This document shows, piece after piece, positions 34,209 through 42,806 of a stretch of 64,000 nucleotides of DNA. Numbering within the stretch: the stretch's first letter is position 1; each line of letters opens with the position of its first letter. The notes below the pieces were generated by a model that saw nothing but the letters and a program-made list of their open reading frames with translations, was not told the origin of the DNA and ran no database searches. The translations under genes and the position numbers were made by a program. Source of the DNA: Eutrigla gurnardus (lineage: Eukaryota; Chordata; Actinopteri; Perciformes; Triglidae); assembly GCA_963514095.1 (NCBI GenBank), contig OY741267.1, positions 10,147,120 through 10,211,119 of the forward strand, in the 5' to 3' direction.

Positions 34209-34317
34209 TAACCCAAAGGAGATTTAGTAATTCTACCAGAATTGTATTTGTTTTATGTTAATATTTCACAAATTTTTTAATATATACTGTATATATACAG
34301 TTATACATATATACATA

Positions 34318-35095
34318 ACCCTAACCCTAACCCACGCTAGCCATGACCTTCCACATCTGTTCCAGCTGCTCTTTCAACCCTTGGTACTTCTCAATTTTCT
34401 CGTGTTCCTTCTTCCTGATGTTGGCGTCAGCTGGGATCGCCACATCTATCACCACCACTGTCTTCTGCTCTTTGTCCACCACCACTATGTCCGGTTTGTT
34501 AGCCAGGAGCTGTTTGTCAGTCTGGAAGCTGAAGTCCCATAGAACCTTGTCCCTGTTGTTCTCAGTCACCTTCTGTGGTATGGCCCATTGGGATTTGGGT
34601 ACTTCTATTCCATAGTGGAGATGTTCCTGTGTACTATCCCAGCCACTTGGTTGTGCCTCTCCATGTAAGCTGATCCAGCTAGCATCTTACACCCTGCTAC
34701 TATGTGCTGGACTGTCTCAGGGGCTTCTTTGCACAGTCTGCATCTTGGGTCTGATCTGCTCTGGTAGATCCTGCCCTCTATGGCTCTTGTGCTGCCATGA
34801 TTAGTGCCTCTGTGCTGTCTGTCAGTCCTGCATTTTCCAGCCACTAGTAGGATTTCTTGATATCAGCCACTTCCTCTATCTGACGGTGGTACATGCCATG
34901 TAGGGGCTTGTCCCTCCAGGTTGTCTGCTCCTCCTCCTCTGTACTCTCATCAGGGTTCTGCTGCCTGAGACATTCACTTAGCAGTTCATCCTTCGGGGCC
35001 ATTTTTTCGATGTAATCTCGAATTTTCGGTGTTTCTTCCTGGACCGTGGCCTTGACGCTCACTAGCCCTCGGCCTCACTCTTTCCGCTTAGAGTA
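34318..35095 (-). mobile_element. 3' end of an R2/R4-type (restriction-like endonuclease) LINE
   Basis: Minus-strand frames give, in order, an acidic linker (35062-34844), a zinc-knuckle block CRLCKEAPETVQHIVAGC (near 34690-34745) and a C-terminal endonuclease-like block KPDIVVVDKEQKTVVVIDVA (34430-34500) followed by KKEHEKIEKYQGLKEQLEQM. The CCHC knuckle plus PD-(D/E)XK-like block after the RT is characteristic of restriction-like-endonuclease LINEs. The RT itself is missing and frames are shifted between blocks. The 3' terminus abuts CCCTAA repeats (34318-34333). Confidence 0.6.
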
Positions 35096-35147
35096 TAGCT
35101 AATATATACATACATATATATATACATATATATATACAAATATATAG

Positions 35148-36214
35148 GGTCTTTTGCTGGAGTTCTGCCTGAAGCTGAGCTAATTGTTGTGTGGGTTTTC
35201 TCAGGGAGCACCTGGAGAAAAACCCACATGGGAGGGAATAATATATTTAATTTGGGGCCAAATTGTTTTTTTTTCTAGTGGGGGGAAACCGGCGCTCCTG
35301 GAGAAAACCCACACGACACAGTACAATTCACTGTGCCGCCCTTTTTTTTAAAATAATATATAGCTGTATCTTTTTTACAGCATACATTATTTTCCAAATT
35401 ATAAATTTAGGGCCAAATTGGGACACAGAACCAGTTCAACGCCTTTTGCGCAGACCAATGCTATGTCTGAACCTCTTGAAGAGAGATTTCTTCTTCTTGG
35501 GGAGCTGCACCCCCTCTGGCAGCTCCACACAAGGAAGACTTTGCTCCAGACTTTCGACCAGGAGCTCAGTCACCAACTGGTCGGGTGAGGTCTGGTGCAG
35601 CTCCTCAGCTCCCTGAATAGCAGCACCATTCACAACTTCGATGTCTACTGGTGCCTTCTCCAGCTCCTGGTCAAGGGTCTTTTGCTGGAGTTTTGCCTTT
35701 AGCTGAGATAATTCAGCTCGGAGGTCCTTGTTGTCCTCCTCGGCAGTCTGGAGGTCATTTGAGAGCTGCTGGTTGGTGGAGACCTGTTTTCTCAGGGCCT
35801 CCTTCGCCAGCTCCTGGTCCAGGGTCTTCTGAGATAATTCAGCTCGGAGGTCCTTGTTGTCCTCCTTGGCAGTCTGGAGACTGTTGGCGGAGGCTTGTTT
35901 TGCCAGGGCCTATATACACATTTATATATATATATATATACACATATACATAGGGTCTTTTGCTGGAGTTCTGCCTTAAGCTGAGCTAATTGTTGTGTGG
36001 GTTTTCTCAGGGAGCACCTGGAGAAAAACCCACATGGGAGGGAATAATATATTTAATTTGGGGCCAAATTGTTTTTTTTTCTAGTGGGGGGAAACAGGCG
36101 CTCCTGGAGAAAACCCACACGACACAGTACAATTCACTGTGCCGCCCTTTTTTTATAATATATAGCTGTATCTTTTTTACAGCATACATTATTTTCCAAA
36201 TTATAAATTTAGGG
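35148..36214. repeat. Tandem duplication of an 800-bp unit
   Basis: GGGTCTTTTGCTGGAGTTCTG followed by GAGCTAATTGTTGTGTGGG and the AGCACCTGGAGAAAAACCC block starts near 35148 and again near 35953, so the period is about 800 bp. Each unit joins a 260-bp non-coding spacer to the 3' part of the coiled-coil gene. The second unit is cut at 36214 by a LINE and resumes at 38866. TA-rich simple repeats near 35104-35140 and 35912-35944 mark the junctions. Confidence 0.75.
35430..35912 (-). pseudogene. Duplicated 3' part of the coiled-coil gene
   Basis: The minus strand encodes heptad-rich repeats (QTAKEDNKDLRAEL, KTLDQELAKEALRKQ, QTAEEDNKDLRAEL) and then the tail VVNGAAIQGAEELHQTSPDQ ending in the basic cluster PKKKKSLFKRFRHSIGLRKR before the stop near 35436. 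There is no promoter or start. Compared with the copy at 39 kb it keeps the glutamine codon where that copy has a stop, so it shows the family's full C-terminus. Confidence 0.65.
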
Positions 36215-38866
36215 CCAAATTTTTTTATTTTTTTATTTGATATTGACATCACAAATACATTAAGACTGTTCCACTAGACAGACCAGATGCTTTGCTTGAG
36301 TGTGTTTACCACAAGTGCTAATTTTCAACACCAGTCCATCGGCGGCTAATCTAAAAATACAGAACATATTATCAACAGTATTAGATAAAACCAAGTGCAT
36401 GACACTACATCATGACAGTAGCATACTAAAAAATACAGAGCACAAGATCAACGAGAGGAGATTGAGCAAACAGAAATCAAAATAGTAACAATAAAAAAGT
36501 CCATATTTATACATGTGAGCATTGTTGTTTTGCTTTTAACCATGCTTTTAGTCCTCTGTTAAACGAGTTTGTGTCAGTCTCCAGTTTCAGGTGAGTGGGT
36601 AAAGTGTTCCATAGGTTAACCCCTTTTATTGAAAAGGCAGACTGTCCAAATGATGTTGTACACTGGGAACAATGCAGTCGCCATTGTGGGAGGCTCCTGT
36701 GTTTACTCGGCTTGAGCTACAGCGTCTTTTTATCAGTGCAGAAAACAGGGATGACACACAGTTATGAAGACATTTAAAAACGAGTCTGATATTACAGTAA
36801 ATTATAAAGTTTTCAAATGCAAGAAGGTTGTGTTTTCTCAGGATGCCGCAGTGGTGCCATCTCATTGGTTTTTGATCCATAATTTTTATTGCTTGCTTAT
36901 ATATTGCTATTATGGGTTTCAAAGTGACTTGAGAGGCTTGAGACCAAGACGTGATGCAATATGACAAATGAGAGAGAATCATAGCATGCATGTAGAGTTG
37001 TGCAGCTTTACATGACAGGTCTCTTCGAATAAAACAAAAACAATTGAGATTTGGTTTAACCTTCTTGCAGATGTGATGTACTTGTTTATCAAATTTAAAA
37101 TGTTTGTCTAGTATAATCCCCAGGTATTTAACCTCATTCACCACAGTAATTATTTCATTTTTGATCTTCACCTCAAACAGATCGTTCACAGGCCTATTGC
37201 GAATAGAAATACACATGGAAACAGTTTTCTTGACATTCAGGGTTAAGTGAGACATTTCAAGCCAGTGAGTGACTCTCTTAAGTGCTTGCGTGAGGTGGTC
37301 AGCTGCTTTGCTAGCTGTTTTAGCAGATGCATAGATGACTGTATCGTCAGCGTACATCTGGCAGCTGACACCTGGACAACTTAGTGGCAGGTCATTGATG
37401 TACATAGTGAACAACAGTGGTGAAGGAATGGACCCCTGTGGTACTCCCATGTTGTTGGTGAGAAGTTGGGATTTTTCCCCATTTACCTTGACACATTGTT
37501 GTCTTTCCCCCAGATATGATTTAAACCACTGAGTGGCATCTGTAGACATTTTAAAACGTTTTAACTTGGCCAAGAGGACACTGTGGTCGACAGTGTCCTC
37601 TTGGCCAAGAGGACACTGTGGTCGACAGTGTCGAAAGCCTTTTTGAGGTCCAAGAACACTGTCCCCACAACATGTCCCTTGACCATTAGACCCTTGACCC
37701 TCTCAATAAGATAGCAGTTGGCTAATTCTGTGGAATATTTAGGCCTGAATCCAAATTGCTGTGGATGGAGCAGTTGGTTGGTCTCCAAATAATCCGTCAG
37801 TTGTATCGCAACAATCTTCTCCAGGACTTTTGAGACTACAGGGAGAATAGCAATAGGCCTATAGTTACTCGCCATGTCTTTGTCTCCCGACTTGTAAATA
37901 GGAGCAATTATTGCTGTTTTCCAGCTTTCTGGGAATGTGCTTGTTCTTATTGAGAGGTTCACTAAATAAGTAATAGGCAACAACAAGTCTTTCTGATATT
38001 TCTTAATTAAACCCGCATTTAAATCATTAATATCCTTTGACATTGAGTTGTTCATATTTGCAATAACCTTTTTAACTGTATCACTGGATACCTCTTTAAT
38101 GCAAAAGCCATCTGAGGAGACATTATCACATTCTTCAGGGGATATCTCAGGGTCAGCTGAATTAAAATGACTAGCAAGTTCATGCACAGACTCAATAAAA
38201 AAATGGTTAAAAACATTTGCCATTGACTCACTACTTTCAATTCGGTTATTGTCTACTTTAAGACTGGTTATTTTGGGGTGTTTTTGTTTACTTGAGTCTG
38301 TTAGTCTATGGATCTGCTGCCACAGTTTAGAACTGCTGCCATTAGCCTCTTCAATGAGTTTGAGGAAGTAGTTACTCTTGGCCTTCCGTAGCTCAGACAC
38401 CACTTTGTTCCTCAGACTGGTGAAGGTAAGGTGGTCTGTGTTGTTTTTCGTCACTAAGGACTTTTTAAGGGCAAGATCTCTCTTTTTCATGAGTTGGTGG
38501 ATACCATTATCAAACCATGGAAGAGATAATTTCTTCTGCCTGCTTTTCCTTGTTTTTGTATGTTTACTTATCAGATTACCTAAAATTGAGGTGAACTTGT
38601 TTACACTGTGATTCAAGGTTGACTCTTTAGTTATGGTTTCCCAGTTTACTAGTGATAAATCATTTTCAAAATCTGCCATTTTTGACTTAGGAATTCCTGT
38701 TGTCTTTTGATTTAAAGTTTTGCTATGGTGAACAAAGCGTTTTTTTGTTAAGTTTCTTACAATTAGTACCATATTATGATCTGAAAGACCAGTGATTAGA
38801 TTGTACGTTTTTACTGCTCTCTCTGGCCTGTTTGTGAAAATCAGATCAATGAGTGTCCCACTCAAA
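36215..38866 (-). mobile_element. 5'-truncated LINE (L2/Rex/jockey group)
   Basis: The minus-strand frame 38866-37561 begins inside the endonuclease (LIDLIFTNRPERAV, GLSDHNMVLI) and runs into the RT (NYRPIAILPVVSKVLEKIV, FGFRPKYSTELANCYL, VFLDLKKAFDTVDH). The frame 37573-36626 continues with GVPQGSIPSPLLFTMYINDL, catalytic YADD and the thumb/C-terminal region. A 35-bp duplication at the join breaks the frame. Its 3' untranslated region and A/T tail lie at 36600-36215. CAAATT at 36212-36218 and 38863-38868 is the probable target duplication, because the tandem unit reads straight through GGGCCAAATTGGGACACAG at 35411. It inserted into the second copy of the 800-bp unit. Confidence 0.85.
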
Positions 38867-39061
38867 TTGGGACACAGCACCAGTTCAACGCCTTTTGCGC
38901 AGACCGATGCTATGTCTGAACCTCTTGAAGAGAGATTTCTTCTTCTTGGGGAGCTGCACCTCCTCTGGCAGCTCCACAGAAGGAAGACTTTGCTCCAGAC
39001 TTTCGACCAGGAGCTCAGTCACCAGCTGGTCGGGTGAGGTCTGGTGCAGCTCCTCAGCTCC

Positions 39062-39817
39062 CTAAAGAGCAGCACCATTCACAACTTCGATGTCTACTGG
39101 TGCCTTCTCCAGCTCCTGGTCAAGGGTCTTTTGCTGGAGTTCTGCCTTTAGCTGAGATAATTCAGCTCGGAGGTCCTTGTTGTCCTCCTTGGCAGTCTGG
39201 AGACTATTTGCCAACTGCTGGTTGGCGGAGGCTTGTTTTGCCAGGGCCTCTTTCGCGAGGTCCTGGCGCAGAGTACTCTGCTCGAGATCTTCTTGCAGTT
39301 GAACTAATTCAGCTCTGAGGCCTTGGGCGACCTTCACCTCAGCCTGGAAATGAATGGTTTTCTCCAGGCTGATTGAGGCCTGTACTTTTAGGTTCTCCAA
39401 TTCCTCATCCTTTTCAAAATTCTCCTGCCTGAGGCTCTGGATCGCCTTCTCCAGCTGTTCAAACTTTTGCTGGGGGATTACAAAAGACACCTTGAGGTCC
39501 TCATGGTCCCTCTGAAGATCTTTCTTCTTCTTAATCTTCACGGTGCTATGGGCTGCAGAGGCAATCTCCATTTTGCTCAGGGTCTCTGGCTCACTTTCCC
39601 TCTTGAGCCTCTCCAGTTCGCCACAGACGGCCTTTCCCCGATTAATGTGCATTTCCTTCAGGGTCTTTTGCCGTTTGAGCTCCTCAGTGAGCTCCACCCT
39701 AATGCTGTACTCTTCAGCATTGATTCGCTGCTGCTCAAGCAGCTGTGAGTGCAGCCGGTTGATGGTCTCCTGAGGGGTCAGTTGGACACGAGGACTCCTG
39801 CTGTTTCCCTGCTGCAT
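39062..39817 (-). CDS. Coiled-coil protein, 251 aa, with own promoter
   Basis: The frame starts MQQGNSRSPRVQLTPQETIN and is almost entirely coiled coil: long Leu/Glu/Lys/Gln heptads from about residue 20 to 240, with internal repeats such as LVQLQEDLEQSTLRQDLAKE and LSQLKAELQQKTLDQELEK near the end. No membrane segment or known catalytic domain is seen. A TAG at 39062-39064 ends it. In the duplicate at 35.5 kb the same position is CAG, and the frame goes on for about 64 more residues to a basic tail; here that tail survives untranslated down to about 38885. A TATA promoter stands about 240 bases upstream. The leader matches the arms of the 20.5-34.2 kb element but has no intron at the CTGC junction. 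Function not recognised. Confidence 0.55.
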   Translation of the reverse strand: MQQGNSRSPRVQLTPQETINRLHSQLLEQQRINAEEYSIRVELTEELKRQKTLKEMHINRGKAVCGELERLKRESEPETLSKMEIASAAHSTVKIKKKKDLQRDHEDLKVSFVIPQQKFEQLEKAIQSLRQENFEKDEELENLKVQASISLEKTIHFQAEVKVAQGLRAELVQLQEDLEQSTLRQDLAKEALAKQASANQQLANSLQTAKEDNKDLRAELSQLKAELQQKTLDQELEKAPVDIEVVNGAAL

Positions 39818-40560
39818 CTTGGCTGCTGGGGTGATAGTTTACAATGATGTCAAAATGTAAACTGGCTTTGGCCGAGGAACAGATGGACGAGAAGAGCAGA
39901 CTGGTGGAGACAGCCTGCTCCAGATGTAAAAGTTCTGTCACTATCTGCTTGAACGTAGATGAAATTTTCGTTCCTATCAATTCACTCTCTCTCAAAACGT
40001 CTCTCTCTCTCCAAACTCCAATAACTCCACGCTGAGTTCTGTTCGCTGCTCGTATTTATACACTCAGGTGTCACGTGATGTCACCAGTCATCAAAGACAT
40101 CAAAGCACATTGTACATTCCAAAATGAAAAAAAAGAAAATAACTTTCAGGTTGCCATAGTAACCATTGCTTTTAAAAACGTTTACATTGGTTTTTCATTG
40201 ATTTCAGCACCACAAAAGTTTGCCATACTCTAACTTCCAAACGTGATTAAGCGTTTAAACCGTTCACAAGACTGTGGACTTTATTGGTTCAAACATTCAT
40301 GTCGATGGTCCGTACGGTTTTCCCGATATCGCAGTTTGAGTTTAGTGAAGTTTCAGATGTTATAATGGGTGTGAATGGCACCGAATCTTCAGCTTGTGTC
40401 GATATAATATAATATTTCTAACTCGCTCCCAATGCCAAAATTGTGTCAGTCAGTTTTGGGTGAAAACGTAGCTAAACATGTGCCGGTCGCAGACATGTAA
40501 CTATGGAATCCAACACACATACACATTTCGGTCATAGATGTCTAACCCAAAGGAGACAAA
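39818..40560 (-). promoter_or_regulatory. Promoter region shared with the inverted arms
   Basis: TATTTATA complement at 40053-40060 and TCACGTGA just outside it match the two arm promoters, as does the upstream sequence out to GGTCATAGATGTCTAACCC near 40530-40550. This is the third copy of the outer arm segment and the only one attached to a long coiled-coil frame. Confidence 0.6.
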
Positions 40561-40586
40561 TACAATTCTACCAGAATTGTATTTGT
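40556..40586. repeat. Perfect 14-bp hairpin beside the shared promoter
   Basis: ACAAATACAATTCT, loop ACC, then AGAATTGTATTTGT. A partly decayed version lies at the matching place outside the right arm (near 34228-34250). Confidence 0.7.
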
Positions 40587-40596
40587 TTTATGTTAA

Positions 40597-41410
40597 TGTA
40601 GTGGTATGAGGCACCACTGCCATATTGAACCCCGGGGTCTGCTGCACCACGCCCTCTCTGGCTTATTAGCCAATAGTTGCTCGAACTGAGGGGATAAAGG
40701 TAGGCTGTGTTCTTCCGCCTGACCTCTCGCTTCCTGCCTCTTCGGCCCGCCCACTTCCGGGTCGTTGTATTCGTCGCTCACATCGGAGTACAGGTAGGCA
40801 TACCTTAGCGTGCTGTTGATGTATAGTCATGTGCGTTTCGTTTAACCATAACTCTTTTATAGATCCGGCGTTTCTATCGCAATTGGGGCGATATACTGGG
40901 GTCGTTGTATTCGTCGCTCACATCGGAGTACAGGTAGGCGCACCTTAGCATGCTGTTGATGTATATTCATGTGCGTTTCGTTTAACCATAACTCTTTTAT
41001 AGATCCGGCGTTTCTATCGCAATTGGGGCGATATACTGGGGTCGTTGACTGCTGCTGACCGGAGCATAGTCTGCTGGTCGCATGGTGCGTGGTGGCCGTC
41101 TCCCCTGCCACGCCGACCCTTTTCACTCCTCTCCCTCTTTAGAAGGGACGCTAAGTGACTGGACTGAACTGGGGTTTTTGGACGCTAGCGCGACGTAAGG
41201 TGCCACGGCTACGTTGCTACCGCCGCTTCGCTGCCAGCCCGCTGCGGCTACGTTGCCACCGCCGCTTCGCTGCCAGCCCGCTGCGGCTACGTTGCCACCG
41301 CTGCTTCGCTGCCAGCCCGCTGCGGCTTCGCTGGTTTGGTTCGGGGTCCTGGCTGTTGCTCGTGTGGGACGCTACGAGCTTTGCCAGGACTCTCAGCCCC
41401 CTATTTGGAC

Positions 41411-41453
<43 letters not shown>

Positions 41454-41721
41454 GTAAACAAGGTTCGGTTTAATTGTTTTGTTTATCATTTGAATAATGG
41501 TATAATTTCTTTTGGTAATTTCTTAGTAGTTTGGTTGCTTATTGTTTTGTTTGGGTAATTAATTGGTTTATTTGGGGGAATTTATGGTAATTTAGTTTCA
41601 TCAGGGATTTATTTGTTTCAATTGATTAATTGAGTTGGTATCTCTGGCCAGAGACTCTTTAATTTCCTTTTTCTTTTGTTTAGTTGATTTATTAATTGAA
41701 ATTAATACTTTCTCATTTGTT
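40597..41721 (+). repeat. 5' LTR, truncated at its 3' end
   Basis: It matches the 3' LTR up to CTTTCTCATTTGTT and then breaks off; about 519 bases present in the 3' LTR are missing, including the AATAAA signal and the terminal CCACA. Inside is a 140-bp direct duplication (40761-40900 and 40901-41040), three copies of a 39-bp GC-rich repeat (41208-41324) and about 17 GT units near 41414-41448. Confidence 0.88.
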
Positions 41722-41744
41722 TTCTCATCTCATTTGTCAAAATA

Positions 41745-42806
41745 ATGGAGGGGGAGCTACAAGACTTGAGGGATTTGGTGGCCCAGTTGAGGGCTGAGAA
41801 TGACAGGTTGCAGCAGGAACAGGCTGCGGCTGTGCCTGGTCCTAGTGATGCGCCCTTCATTCCTGCTCAACCTCTTCCAGTACCATTCACTTCTACCGCT
41901 CCCGTAACAGAGCGGCTGGTCCTTGTACCCCGAGATAGGAAGTGTCCAGTGTTTAGGGGTAGATTAGGTATTGGGCTAGAGGAGTGGATTGAGGAAGCTC
42001 AAGCTTGCATGAGGGCTCGCCACCTGTCCATATTTGATCAAGCGTTCTTTCTGTTTGACCATTTAGAGGGAGAGGCGCGTGAAGAAATAAAATATCGCCC
42101 AACTGCGGATAGAAGTGATCCAGCTAGAGTTATTGCGGTTCTGCGAGAGCTGTATGGTTCTTCCGACTCGTACGTTGCTTTACAAGAGGCGTTTTTCTCG
42201 AGGCGACAGCAAGATGGGGAGACTCTTCAAGAGTTCTCCCTTGCGTTAATGAGTTTGATGTCTGCGGTGAAACAAAGCGCTCCTAGTGAGATGCCAAATG
42301 CTGATGTTTTGTTGCGCAATCAGTTTATCCAAAATGTTATTGATGGTTCCCTTCGCCGTGAATTAAAGCAACTCGTACGCAGGCAGCCTACAGTCTCTCT
42401 GCTGGATGCTCGGGCAGAGGCAATTAGGTGGGAGCGAGAGGGATTGCCAGGGGGTGTGCGCGGCCGAAGTCACTCAGTTCCTTCAACAATGGGCTTGCAG
42501 TGTGGTGTCCAGACTGCTTCTTCCGTGGCTGGCCCACCCCAGGCTTCAGAGCTGCAGGAGGTGAAATCAATGCTGAAGCTTCAACAGGAACAGCTTAACC
42601 GTCTCACAGAAACTCTTGCTCAGCTGCAGATCAATCAGCAGCGTAACCATTCTCCTTACCGTGGTCCGGTAATATGCCGGCGGTGTCAGCAGCCCGGCCA
42701 CTTCGCCAGGGAGTGCAGAGGGGGCCGTGCCCCCCCTCAACCTTCAGTTTCTGCTTTTTCGCGGCCAGCTTCTCACCGGGATCCCGCTCAGCATTCGGAA
42801 AACTAG
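41745..42806 (+). CDS. gag: Gypsy Gag polyprotein, 353 aa
   Basis: This is the retrotransposon capsid precursor that packages the element's RNA in the cytoplasm. Residues 1-30 form a short coiled coil (LRDLVAQLRAENDRLQQEQ). A retrotransposon gag/capsid domain follows (WIEEAQACMRARHLS, FLFDHLEGEAREEI, FSLALMSLMSAVKQ, near residues 80-200). A second coiled coil lies near 265-300. One CCHC zinc knuckle, CRRCQQPGHFARECRGG, sits near residue 310. It begins only 24 bases after the broken 5' LTR, so the usual leader is gone. The stop is passed by pol in the -1 frame, with an overlap of 133 bases. Confidence 0.92.
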   Translation: MEGELQDLRDLVAQLRAENDRLQQEQAAAVPGPSDAPFIPAQPLPVPFTSTAPVTERLVLVPRDRKCPVFRGRLGIGLEEWIEEAQACMRARHLSIFDQAFFLFDHLEGEAREEIKYRPTADRSDPARVIAVLRELYGSSDSYVALQEAFFSRRQQDGETLQEFSLALMSLMSAVKQSAPSEMPNADVLLRNQFIQNVIDGSLRRELKQLVRRQPTVSLLDARAEAIRWEREGLPGGVRGRSHSVPSTMGLQCGVQTASSVAGPPQASELQEVKSMLKLQQEQLNRLTETLAQLQINQQRNHSPYRGPVICRRCQQPGHFARECRGGRAPPQPSVSAFSRPASHRDPAQHSEN

